This document shows positions 1-5,732 of a DNA stretch of 7,242 bases, one piece after another. The stretch covers positions 1-7,242 of the forward strand of contig JAQTVP010000080.1 in NCBI GenBank assembly GCA_028707015.1, in the 5' to 3' direction. This stretch comes from Dehalococcoidales bacterium. GTDB taxonomy: Bacteria; Chloroflexota; Dehalococcoidia; Dehalococcoidales; JAQTVP01. The notes beneath the pieces were generated by a model. That model was not told the DNA's origin. It searched no databases and saw only the letters and a list, made by a program, of their open reading frames with translations. The position numbers were made by a program, and so were the translations under genes. The first letter of the stretch is position 1; every line of letters starts with the position of its first letter.

Positions 1-37
1 AGTGCTTAATATAAAGACATTAGCGATATAAAAACAA

Positions 38-75
38 AAAATCCCCAATTGGAAATATACCATAAGGGGGATTTT
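38..75 (-). terminator. Original tRNA-fMet intrinsic terminator
   Basis: Read on the minus strand, AAAATCCCC pairs with GGGGATTTT, and a T-rich tail follows, giving a classic rho-independent terminator. It lies just beyond the left copy of the tRNA 3' end, so before integration it ended the tRNA-fMet transcript. In the present arrangement the element separates it from the tRNA gene by about 7 kb. It now most likely ends transcripts of the small HTH gene at 80-289. The stem is seen directly; the history is inferred from the direct repeats. Confidence 0.85.
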
Positions 76-79
76 AGTA

Positions 80-289
80 TTAAGAATTGGTAGCGGGGGT
101 TGGATTTGAACCAACGACCTTCGGGTTATGAGATACGAACATGGCTTCACTTGTGAACATTCCTAGTGAACAGAGCTTGTTCCTTATATCAATGTTTGGA
201 TTTCGTTGTCCCGATAGAACCATACTCAAGTAAGAAGGACTAATCTCAAGGTCTTTTGCTAGTTGTCTTAATGATTTCTCTTTGACCAT
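80..289 (-). CDS. XRE-type HTH protein; N-terminal part of a split HTH-integrase gene
   Basis: The protein has 69 residues. Residues about 6-38 (SLRQLAKDLEISPSYLS, then LSGQRNPNIDIRNKL) form a Cro/C1-type helix-turn-helix. The ATG is preceded by GGAGG with 7 bases between, and a TTGACA-17-TATGCT promoter lies at 360-388. Residues 54-67 are translated from the tRNA remnant, and the last codons and TAA come from host DNA beyond the repeat. So only residues 1-53 belong to the element proper. In the excised circle this frame does not stop but continues through the core, in phase, into the integrase, giving a predicted 363-residue fusion. In the integrated state it is probably a free DNA-binding protein, perhaps a repressor of its own promoter or a ligand of the attachment arms. 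HTH class and frame continuity are seen; the regulatory role is inferred. Confidence 0.85.
   Translation of the reverse strand: MVKEKSLRQLAKDLEISPSYLSMVLSGQRNPNIDIRNKLCSLGMFTSEAMFVSHNPKVVGSNPTPATNS
88..132 (-). repeat. Left attachment site core, displaced 3' part of tRNA-fMet
   Basis: These 45 bases are identical to 7117-7161. They cover the tRNA from the first base of the anticodon loop through the encoded CCA. The 5' part of the tRNA is absent here, so this copy is a remnant. On the minus strand it is also read in frame by the small HTH gene as HNPKVVGSNPTPAT. Identity stops at T87 versus G7116 and A133 versus C7162. Integrases of this class commonly cross over within such a shared core, often in or near the anticodon loop, which here is the right-hand end of the repeat. 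Confidence 0.93.
133..172 (+). repeat. Left-arm TTGTGAACA sites
   Basis: One exact TTGTGAACA lies at 151-159, a variant TAGTGAACA at 164-172 and a weaker ATACGAACA at 133-141 directly beside the core. The same 9-mer occurs three times on the other arm (7003-7056). Clusters of short repeats on both sides of a core are the usual form of arm-type integrase sites or accessory-factor sites. On the minus strand they are coding, read as MFT or similar in the C-terminal part of the small HTH protein. Confidence 0.6.
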
Positions 290-322
290 TTTTCAGCCTC
301 CACGCTTGAACTTTTGTGCTTG

Positions 323-355
323 ACTAACTATTAACTAACAATTACTGAACAATTA
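323..355. promoter_or_regulatory. 11-bp tandem repeats, likely operator of the divergent promoters
   Basis: Three head-to-tail units of 11 bp with a consensus near ACTAACAATTA (323-333, 334-344, 345-355) lie between the minus-strand promoter at 360-388 and the ribosome binding site of the small HTH gene. The 11-bp spacing puts each unit on nearly the same face of the helix, as expected for cooperative binding. The site overlaps the predicted start of the minus transcript, about 352. The neighbouring HTH proteins are the obvious candidate binders; that link is inference. Confidence 0.5.
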
Positions 356-359
356 CTCT

Positions 360-388
360 AGCATACCATTACAGTTTATTACTTGTCA
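360..388 (-). promoter_or_regulatory. Promoter of the HTH gene (HTH-integrase gene in the circle)
   Basis: On the minus strand TTGACA (388-383) is followed after 17 bases by TATGCT (365-360). TG lies one base upstream of the -10, giving an extended -10 element. Transcription should begin near 352 and read leftwards into the HTH gene. In the excised circle the same transcript would continue through the core into the integrase. Confidence 0.7.
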
Positions 389-415
389 ATGCAGTACTAA
401 TTACATTCAGATATA

Positions 416-444
416 TTGACAATAGCTTGTTTTTATAATAGGAT
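416..444 (+). promoter_or_regulatory. Probable promoter of the excisionase-ATPase operon
   Basis: TTGACA at 416-421 is followed after 17 bases by TAGGAT at 439-444, which would start transcription almost at the ATG at 452. A perfect TATAAT lies at 434-439 but only 12 bases from TTGACA, so it may be used with a poorer upstream box. The exact -10 is uncertain. The promoter diverges from the one at 360-388, so one regulator could govern both. Confidence 0.45.
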
Positions 445-451
445 AGTATTT

Positions 452-730
452 ATGTGGGGAGAAAGGCTAGAAATAACAACTGAAGAAGTGATGAAAATTC
501 TGAATTGCTCTCGGCAATATGTATCCGAGCTTGTGAAGAAAGAAAAGCTCATCCCATCTGGGAAAAGAGGCAAATCGTATACATTTCGCTTATCAGAATT
601 AGGCAAAATGCTTGATAATCAGCAGTATCTTAAACTAGTAATAAGGATTGATGAACTTCTGACAACTAACTTACCAGAGATATTCGAATTAAAACCAGGA
701 TGGAAGGTTCATAACAGGGACAAAACCTGA
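452..730 (+). CDS. Excisionase-type HTH DNA-binding protein
   Basis: From the ATG at 452 the protein has 92 residues. Residues about 8-54 (ITTEEVMKILNCSRQYVSEL, then KKEKLIPSGKRGKSYTFRLSEL) match the MerR-like helix-turn-helix plus wing of the excisionase/HTH_17 family: a TTEEV opening, SRQYV recognition helix, KLIPSGKRGK turn and FRLSEL closing helix. The frame is also open from a TTG at 416, but that TTG is the first half of the promoter's TTGACA. AGGA at 440-443 is spaced well for ATG 452, so I chose the latter. The C-terminal 38 residues are not recognised. It lies near the left attachment site, leads the plus operon and is divergent from the HTH-integrase gene. That position suits a recombination directionality factor or operon regulator. 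Confidence 0.75.
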   Translation: MWGERLEITTEEVMKILNCSRQYVSELVKKEKLIPSGKRGKSYTFRLSELGKMLDNQQYLKLVIRIDELLTTNLPEIFELKPGWKVHNRDKT

Positions 731-762
731 GGAACGAGCCTTTATCCTTACCGAGTAACATA

Positions 763-960
763 ATGAATGAGGCATTTTCTGAAAAGATACTCACCTGCGC
801 AGATTGTGGGCAGGACTTCATTTTTACTGAAGGTGAACAAAGATACTTTTGGAGTAAGGGACTGGCTGAGCCGAAAAGATGTAAACCATGCCGCATGATA
901 AGAAGACGGAGCATAGTTAGCATAAAGGTGGAAAATAATGAACATAACAGAACAAGGTAA
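763..960 (+). CDS. Small zinc-ribbon protein
   Basis: The protein has 65 residues. CADC at 12-15 and CKPC at 40-43 frame a segment with FIFTEGEQRYFWSKGLAEPK and then RC. This closely follows the bacterial family usually called probable zinc-ribbon or zinc-binding domain (CxxCGxxFxFTxGEQ...KGLxxPKRCxxCR). The four cysteines should bind one zinc ion. The C-terminus is basic (RMIRRR), which would suit nucleic-acid binding. There is no strong ribosome binding site, only GAG eight bases upstream. It begins 32 bases after the excisionase gene, and its last 23 bases overlap the ATPase gene, which suggests translational coupling. The molecular function of the family is not known to me. Confidence 0.8.
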   Translation: MNEAFSEKILTCADCGQDFIFTEGEQRYFWSKGLAEPKRCKPCRMIRRRSIVSIKVENNEHNRTR

Positions 961-2125
961 TGATACACAAGTACCCGTTCAAGGTATATCTATTGAGCAA
1001 GTTGAAGCTGTAGTTAAAAGAGAATTGCCAGAGTGCTGGCTACCGCTTGAGGCATGTCTATCGGTCATTAGTGCTGCCAAACTAAAGGATGTTCACCATT
1101 GTATTGGTCTTATACTTGTAGGTCAACCTGGCGGAAGGAAAGGCACTACTCTATCGATGCTAGGTAGCAATGACCCTATATATAGATTGGATGATTTTAC
1201 ACCTGCCAGTTTCGTTTCAGCAGACGCTACAAAGACCCCAGAGCAACTATCCCGAATTGACCTGTTACCACAGATAAGACACAAGATACTCGTGGTTGAT
1301 GAGTTAGCTCCAATGTTTAGCAAGCGATATGAGGATTTGGTTGCTGGCATCGGCATAACAACAAAGATAATGGATGGTAAAGGCTATTGGCGTGCTACAG
1401 GAACACATGGGAGGAGGGGTTATGAGGGTGATTACCGCTTCAACATGATTTGTGGGACTACCCCTCCAGAGCATAAAGTGTGGCAGGCTTTAGGTAAATT
1501 GTCTTCTAGGTGGATATTCTATAATTTAGGGAAGGCTACTCTAACCGATGATATAAGAAGGGATTATGGAGTTGCACTGACGGAGTGTGCAAGGGTAGTC
1601 CAACAGTTCATAGAGGGATTTTGGCAAGAGGGATACGCTACAGAGGACTGGGATAGAAGCCAAGATAGTGAGGAGCTCGCTGAATGGCTTCGCTGGAGTG
1701 CCGATTCAACATGCAAATGGAGAGGGCTAATCCAACAGCAAGATAGCACAGGTTACAATCCACCATTGATAGAAACACCATCAAGACTCAGAGAGACACT
1801 TTATGCTTTGGCTAGGGGACACGCTTTGTTAATGGGTAGGCATAATATAGAAGGGGAAGATGCCACCTTCGCTATAGATATCAACCAAACCAATATGCCT
1901 GAGGATAGGTATAGATTACTCCAAGCCTATAACCATCTTGTTGTGGAATACATAAGGAATGGGGGTAGTTGTAATGACGCACACGAGTTTGGTATGGGGC
2001 TTAGAGAAGCAGCTAGAGTTATTGAGTGCTCTACCGATAAAGCCGTGAAAGTTTTCAATGAATTACAGGATTTGGGAATCCTTCATTATGATGATGGTAC
2101 ACAGAAATGGTACAGGGCAATTTGA
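938..2125 (+). CDS. AAA+ ATPase with MCM-like lid, probable replication helicase/initiator
   Basis: The protein has 395 residues. A P-loop region GQPGGRKGT (62-70) is degenerate against GxxGxGK[ST]: the lysine (K67) is kept, but R66 and G68 sit where G and T/S are expected. Walker B is ILVVDE (117-122), sensor 1 is likely ICGTTP (171-176), and R191 in LSSRW is a candidate arginine finger. Residues about 281-315 (SRLRETLYALARGHALLMGR, then NIEGEDATFAI) resemble the lid helices of MCM-type helicases. The C-terminal 50 residues look like a winged helix (LREAARVIECSTDKAVKVF, then LQDLGIL). Its start has AAAGGTGG six bases upstream. It probably loads on or unwinds the element's origin; the exact family is not identified, and a non-replicative AAA+ role remains possible. 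Confidence 0.75.
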   Translation: MNITEQGNDTQVPVQGISIEQVEAVVKRELPECWLPLEACLSVISAAKLKDVHHCIGLILVGQPGGRKGTTLSMLGSNDPIYRLDDFTPASFVSADATKTPEQLSRIDLLPQIRHKILVVDELAPMFSKRYEDLVAGIGITTKIMDGKGYWRATGTHGRRGYEGDYRFNMICGTTPPEHKVWQALGKLSSRWIFYNLGKATLTDDIRRDYGVALTECARVVQQFIEGFWQEGYATEDWDRSQDSEELAEWLRWSADSTCKWRGLIQQQDSTGYNPPLIETPSRLRETLYALARGHALLMGRHNIEGEDATFAIDINQTNMPEDRYRLLQAYNHLVVEYIRNGGSCNDAHEFGMGLREAARVIECSTDKAVKVFNELQDLGILHYDDGTQKWYRAI

Positions 2126-2226
2126 GGTGTCCGAAATCTTGACACCGCCTGCCCACCTCTAATTATATAATCATATAAAAATAAGGTTTGATATGGTGTG
2201 AGGGCAGTGTCATAAAAACGGACACC
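2126..2226. repeat. Nested inverted repeat around an AT-rich core, candidate origin
   Basis: GGTGTCCG at 2126-2133, starting right after the ATPase stop codon, is exactly complementary to CGGACACC at 2219-2226. Inside it GACAC (2141-2145) pairs with GTGTC (2207-2211), and TGCCC (2150-2154) can pair with GGGCA (2202-2206). The centre, about 2160-2185, is almost pure A and T. The layout of paired GC-rich arms around an easily melted core, next to a probable replication ATPase, suits an origin. It could instead be a structured RNA or the 3' end of the operon, but no T tract follows it. Confidence 0.5.
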
Positions 2227-2402
2227 CAAAAGGATTGAATACACAGCGACATAAGAAGCTGGTGTGGGGTATTTATTGCTGTACTGATTTTAGCCATCTA
2301 GAACCAAGATTATGGGAGCTTTGAGAACCATAACTGAAGGTTATGCTATCATGATTAAATTGAAGTTGCATTTAAAATAAAATCAAAACAGGCTACTTTT
2401 AA
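2227..2402. other. Non-coding stretch between ATPase and methyltransferase genes
   Basis: This completes a 277-bp gene-free interval with the inverted repeat to its left. The only local structure I see is a small hairpin at 2329-2345 (CATAAC, five-base loop, GTTATG). The right end is rich in A and T. The genes on both sides converge here, yet no clear intrinsic terminator with a stem and T tract was found for either strand. Confidence 0.5.
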
Positions 2403-3353
2403 TTAAATATTTTTTACTAGCAAAGCTGTATTTTCTTGGTCTATTTCTCCATGCCCATTATGTCCATTATTGCCGTTATCTTTAAGTTTCTTTTTCTCAA
2501 CTGTAGTTAATTGGGCAGGATATATTTTAGCAGCATCAATATCTCGTACGCTCTGTATTTTACCTAAAAAATAAGATACAAAATATCCTTGGAATTTCGT
2601 TTCTACAACACTTTCTATTTTTTTGTTTGCTATTTTTACATATTCATTGTCTAATTCAATTCCTATAAAATGACGACCTAAAGCCTTGGCAGCAATAGCA
2701 GTTGTACCTGTTCCCAAAAATGGATCGAATACAATATCACCAGGATCAGTGCCCATTAAAACAAGCCGTTCTAGTAACGGAATCGGTAGTTGACAAGGAT
2801 GCTCATCACGTCTAACACTATGACGTATCCGGTGAATATCAGTCCATACATCACTAACTAAAGCGCCAAAAGGATGCATTTGATCTTTTTTACCGCCATA
2901 ATCTTTTAAATAAGATCCGCAAATTCGGCAAGTCTTATGGGGTGAACGAATTTCATAAAACTTGAATCCCTTTTCGAGTTTAGTGTAAAACAAAACACCA
3001 TAGTGGGCAGGTAGCAATGTCTTACCTAATGGATTACTCATAGCGTCCCAAGCTATCCAATGCTTAAAGTACGCTAGGTCGTTTAAAATACAAGCATAAT
3101 ATGTCAACCATTTAGGTACATTGTGTACCATTATTGAACCTGTAGGCTTGGTGATCCTAACCATTTCTGAAAGCCACTTGTGACACCATTCTATATATTC
3201 GGCGGCTGGTTTTTGATCTTTGTATGAGGTGTATTTTTTTTCAAGATTAAAGGGTGGATCAGCAAATGCCATATCCACACTGTTATCTTCAATGTGTGAC
3301 ATTATTTTTAAGCAATCCCCTCTATTAACTTTATCCAAATATTTTGCCAACAT
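2403..3353 (-). CDS. DNA methyltransferase, beta-class amino (N6-adenine or N4-cytosine) type
   Basis: From the ATG at 3353 the protein has 316 residues. The upstream ATG at 3359 leaves only two bases after AAGGG, whereas 3353 has eight, so 3353 is chosen. The catalytic motif IV ADPPF is at 31-35, and the SAM-binding motif I FDPFLGTGTT is near 209-218, followed by GIELDNEYV. DPPF before FxGxG defines the beta order. DPPF is commonest in N6-adenine enzymes. Between them lie a likely target-recognition region with a CRIC pair near 142-145 and the segment DEHPCQLPIPLLERL. The tail after about 265 is an unusual extension with a low-complexity NGNNGHNGHG. It starts 18 bases after the endonuclease stop and should share its transcript and protect the DNA from it. 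The recognition sequence cannot be read from the protein. Confidence 0.9.
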   Translation of the reverse strand: MLAKYLDKVNRGDCLKIMSHIEDNSVDMAFADPPFNLEKKYTSYKDQKPAAEYIEWCHKWLSEMVRITKPTGSIMVHNVPKWLTYYACILNDLAYFKHWIAWDAMSNPLGKTLLPAHYGVLFYTKLEKGFKFYEIRSPHKTCRICGSYLKDYGGKKDQMHPFGALVSDVWTDIHRIRHSVRRDEHPCQLPIPLLERLVLMGTDPGDIVFDPFLGTGTTAIAAKALGRHFIGIELDNEYVKIANKKIESVVETKFQGYFVSYFLGKIQSVRDIDAAKIYPAQLTTVEKKKLKDNGNNGHNGHGEIDQENTALLVKNI

Positions 3354-3377
3354 GCCCATATCCCTTGATTTTGGTGC

Positions 3378-4328
3378 TTATTTTTTATATTTATCTGGTA
3401 CGTGCTTCAGAATTATATCCTCCAATTGAGAAAGTGTTTTCATATTTAAGCAATAATGGCATCCTGTGAACATTTTCATCAAATCCGATCTTCTTGCTAG
3501 CCAACCAGCTCCATCAACTATATTCACAAATGCCCTAAACTTGGGTGCATACCTTACATTTTCACCTACTATTTTTTGAAACATGGCTTGTTGTTCATTC
3601 GCTCTGGTTGTCTGACTACTTGAGGTAGTCTCCATGTAACATGACATGACCATTACGTATGGATCACCCAATGATGGTATTGCATGATCTATTTCTTTCC
3701 CAACAAGCGCTACCTGTCCATGAGCATGTGTTATGCCGTATTTAGTTTGTACACCATCAAGAATATTTTCTATTCTTTTTTCGATATGCGCACCCTTCTG
3801 ATCAGTATATTCACCGACCAATTTCTTGCGTACTACGTTACCAACGACATTTTCATCTCTTATAACCTCTGACCAGTTTCTTGGTAGAGATAATTGATCA
3901 AGATAAAAATCTGCAACCTGTTCTGCTAGTAGTTTGCTAGTTTTCCCTTCCAGGAACAATTTGGCAATGTGTTCTGCAAAATTGTCATCAGCCTTAATCT
4001 TGTTGAACACGGTGTCAGCTGTCCATTCCCGTCCAAAATCCTTCTCGACAAATCTTTGTGCTGTGAGTAACCTTAAAAATTTTTCCTGTGAGAGATTGGT
4101 GAGCGCTAGCAATACGCCAAGAAAATTCTGATCCTTTTGGATGAAGGCTTTAAGATTTATTGCTGGATCATCACCTGTTTTAAAATCCAGAATTTCTTTA
4201 ACAATATTTCTAACACGTTCCCGCATTTGATTTTCGAGTTCGGGAATTTTCAGTAGTGGAGTACAAGTTTTTATGAATTCATCAAATGTAGGCTTTGATG
4301 AAGGTTGTTGTAACATTTTTATAATCAC
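3378..4328 (-). CDS. Type II restriction endonuclease, DpnII/MboI-like fold suggested
   Basis: The open frame has 316 residues from a GTG at 4328; an ATG at 4316 (residue 5) is the alternative, and neither has a clear ribosome binding site. The first 150 residues are helical and unrecognised. The second half has the order expected of a PD-(D/E)xK nuclease: a helix with GAHIEKRIENIL (179-190), acidic KEIDHAI (211-217), a strand YVMVMSCYMETTSSSQTTRA (224-243), then VDGAGW (271-276) and a C-terminal helical region. The DG.GW element is typical of several type II enzymes, DpnII/MboI among them. The usual ExK lysine is not obvious after the strand, so the catalytic set is uncertain. Directly upstream of a methyltransferase on the same strand, it is best read as its partner nuclease. 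Confidence 0.7.
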   Translation of the reverse strand: MIIKMLQQPSSKPTFDEFIKTCTPLLKIPELENQMRERVRNIVKEILDFKTGDDPAINLKAFIQKDQNFLGVLLALTNLSQEKFLRLLTAQRFVEKDFGREWTADTVFNKIKADDNFAEHIAKLFLEGKTSKLLAEQVADFYLDQLSLPRNWSEVIRDENVVGNVVRKKLVGEYTDQKGAHIEKRIENILDGVQTKYGITHAHGQVALVGKEIDHAIPSLGDPYVMVMSCYMETTSSSQTTRANEQQAMFQKIVGENVRYAPKFRAFVNIVDGAGWLARRSDLMKMFTGCHYCLNMKTLSQLEDIILKHVPDKYKK

Positions 4329-4347
4329 ACTCAGTTAATTTGGTTTA

Positions 4348-4376
4348 ATTATAGGTTATCAACTAGCAATATTCAA
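4348..4376 (-). promoter_or_regulatory. Promoter of the restriction-modification operon
   Basis: On the minus strand TTGAAT (4376-4371) is followed after exactly 17 bases by a perfect TATAAT (4353-4348). Transcription would begin near 4341, giving a leader of about 13 bases before the GTG at 4328. No inverted-repeat operator and no controller (C-protein) gene is seen nearby, so expression of the pair looks largely constitutive. Confidence 0.7.
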
Positions 4377-4764
4377 TCTGTAACTAAAATGAAATTAGGG
4401 ATTATTCCTTTCCAACGAGTAAGCCTACATTCAGCCTGATTGTATCCTGTAGAGAGTACCAGTAAGTTATAGAATAGTGGCATGGGATTTATCAAGAAGT
4501 AAACCCCAAACTAGATTTTTTCTACTTCAGATTTCAGGGCTACTGTACCGATATGTTCCAGATTGACCTAAAAATGGAATTTTTCTACGAGAGCATGTTC
4601 AGATAGCTAGGCTTCGGTTAAAGCAATGTCTGCGGATGTTAAGAGCTGGTATCAACAACTCAACACTGTGAAAAACTCACACATATACCGATATAGAAAA
4701 TAGACTAATCTTACTTAATCTCCTTGAGGTTATAGCTTTGAGTTTTTCGAAACGCAATATGGGC
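4377..4764. other. Non-coding stretch with a diverged repeat copy
   Basis: No convincing gene is present in these nearly 390 bases. They hold one copy of a dispersed repeat (4581-4623), listed separately. A short inverted repeat TGTGA/TCACA lies at 4667-4681 with five bases between. The gene to the right ends at 4765 and reads leftwards into this stretch, but I find no stem followed by a T tract to end it. Confidence 0.55.
4581..4623. repeat. Dispersed repeat, copy A
   Basis: TTTTCTACGAGA, then TTC, TAGC and AGGCTTCGGT separated by short diverged stretches, match 6108-6150 in the same order and spacing apart from a one-base gap. The two copies are roughly three-quarters identical over about 43 bases. 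The nature of the repeat is unknown. The copies bracket the module of the zinc-ribbon and membrane-protein genes. Confidence 0.55.
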
Positions 4765-5226
4765 TCACCTAACTAGCCAAGCTAATGATTTTGATTGCAG
4801 CATGGATTTCCTTTTTAGGAGTAGCGAAAGGTAAGTCTTTATTCCGGCCATACGACATGGTTCAAAACCACATAAATTGTTCTCTTTCAGGAAATTTGAA
4901 ACCAATGACTTGATTTTGCCTTTAGAAAACTCCCAGTTTATGACACATTCCCTTTCTATTTTGAGTTTGGAGCTTACATACTCAAAGAAGTAGAATGCCC
5001 ATAAGTAGTAATAGTCCCCAACTGACCCTGTCCACCAAGCTGCAGGTGCAAACACATCATACTTAACAAGGTTGAACCGTGCAGATTCAAGCGTTTGTTT
5101 AATAAAATCAGAAAATACCTTATCAGCTTTACTGCCGCATTTTGGGCACATTGGCGATTGTGGGATAGGCACGAAGGGAGTGTTACAGTACTTACAGTTG
5201 TATTTAAGATATGCGTGTAGGGTCAT
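4765..5226 (-). CDS. Unknown protein with an N-terminal zinc ribbon
   Basis: The protein has 153 residues. Two CxxC pairs at 11-14 (CKYC) and 27-30 (CPKC, followed by G) form a zinc ribbon that should bind one zinc ion. The rest is aromatic-rich around residues 64-87 (AAWWTGSVGDYYYLWAFYFF) and basic toward the end (LLLKRKS), with no domain I recognise. It has no signal peptide; the aromatic segment might be a buried helix rather than a membrane span. The ATG has AGGTG seven bases upstream, and a strong promoter lies at 5257-5285, so it looks like a real expressed gene. It diverges from the membrane-protein operon and could regulate or assist it, which is inference from position only. Confidence 0.75.
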   Translation of the reverse strand: MTLHAYLKYNCKYCNTPFVPIPQSPMCPKCGSKADKVFSDFIKQTLESARFNLVKYDVFAPAAWWTGSVGDYYYLWAFYFFEYVSSKLKIERECVINWEFSKGKIKSLVSNFLKENNLCGFEPCRMAGIKTYLSLLLKRKSMLQSKSLAWLVR

Positions 5227-5256
5227 AAGTGTGCACCTAATTTGCCAAGTAAACCG

Positions 5257-5285
5257 AGAATATCCGTATTCTATCCGATTGTCAA
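5257..5285 (-). promoter_or_regulatory. Promoter of the zinc-ribbon gene with an overlapping palindrome
   Basis: On the minus strand TTGACA (5285-5280) is followed after 17 bases by TATTCT (5262-5257). The -10 box is one half of a perfect inverted repeat AGAATATCCGTATTCT at 5257-5272 (6-bp arms, 4-bp centre), so a dimeric repressor there would block RNA polymerase. Confidence 0.65.
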
Positions 5286-5314
5286 GATTACAGATGAAAC
5301 GGCAAAGTTAAATC

Positions 5315-5353
5315 TTGGCAAAGAGTGCCAAATGGTATATCATGCCTGCCAAA
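5315..5353. promoter_or_regulatory. TTGGCA/TGCCAA repeats in the divergent intergenic region
   Basis: TTGGCAAAGAGTGCCAA at 5315-5331 is an inverted repeat with 6-bp arms. A third half-site TGCCAAA begins at 5347, 21 bp after the TGCCAAA at 5326, which is two helix turns. A related TTTGCCAA lies at 5241-5248. The cluster sits between the divergent genes at 5226 and 5432 and looks like an operator. No binding protein can be named. Confidence 0.45.
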
Positions 5354-5431
5354 AGGAAAATCCAGTTAAATGAGCAAATGAATTGAATGGTTGGACTGAT
5401 TTAACTCATCTTACATTAGGAGGATACTAAA

Positions 5432-5731
5432 ATGCCTTTTGTCCAAAAGGCAAGGACAGGCGCTGGTCGCTTCGTGCAAATAATGGGGTGGGTTATTTGG
5501 CTAGGCAGCGGACTATATATTTTTGTTTATCAATTAGGGGTGATATACGATGCCTTTGGTTTTTGGCTGGCAGCTCTCTCATTCATTTTAGCCCCAATTG
5601 TATATTTATTTGCTCCCTTCATAGATTGGATAACTACAGGAATATTCCCTTTAGGTATATTTATTCTTTGGTTAGTTTCTTTGGCTGGAGGGTTGTTAAT
5701 TGTTGCTGGCAGCCGTATAAGAGGAGAGTAA
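5432..5731 (+). CDS. Small membrane protein, three predicted spans
   Basis: The protein has 99 residues. AGGAGG ends eight bases before the ATG, the strongest ribosome binding site in the window along with that of the HTH gene. A short basic head (MPFVQKARTGAGRF) is followed by three hydrophobic stretches at about 17-38, 42-62 and 70-92 and a basic tail GSRIRGE. There is no cleavable signal peptide, no cysteine and no recognised enzymatic motif. The family is unknown to me. Its stop codon is followed after one base by the next membrane-protein gene, so the two are surely cotranscribed and may act together. Possible roles such as envelope exclusion of other elements are guesses. Confidence 0.8.
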   Translation: MPFVQKARTGAGRFVQIMGWVIWLGSGLYIFVYQLGVIYDAFGFWLAALSFILAPIVYLFAPFIDWITTGIFPLGIFILWLVSLAGGLLIVAGSRIRGE

Positions 5732-5732
5732 A

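Noticed and set aside
416..439. TTGACA with TATAAT as one promoter
   Set aside because: The spacer is only 12 bases, too short for sigma-70-type binding; TAGGAT at the correct 17-base spacing was preferred, with TATAAT left as an alternative.
666..968. Minus-strand open frames opposite the excisionase and zinc-ribbon genes
   Set aside because: They are antisense to well-supported genes and have no ribosome binding site or recognisable motif.
2126..2226. CRISPR array or intrinsic terminator
   Set aside because: There is only one inverted pair with no repeat-spacer periodicity, and no T tract follows the stem.
3463..3473. Extra TGTGAACA inside the endonuclease gene
   Set aside because: It matches only eight of nine bases, is isolated and far from either arm, and is expected by chance once in a window of this size or so.
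5072..5311. Plus-strand open frame opposite the zinc-ribbon gene
   Set aside because: It lies antisense to a gene with clear CxxC pairs, a ribosome binding site and a promoter, and shows no domain of its own.
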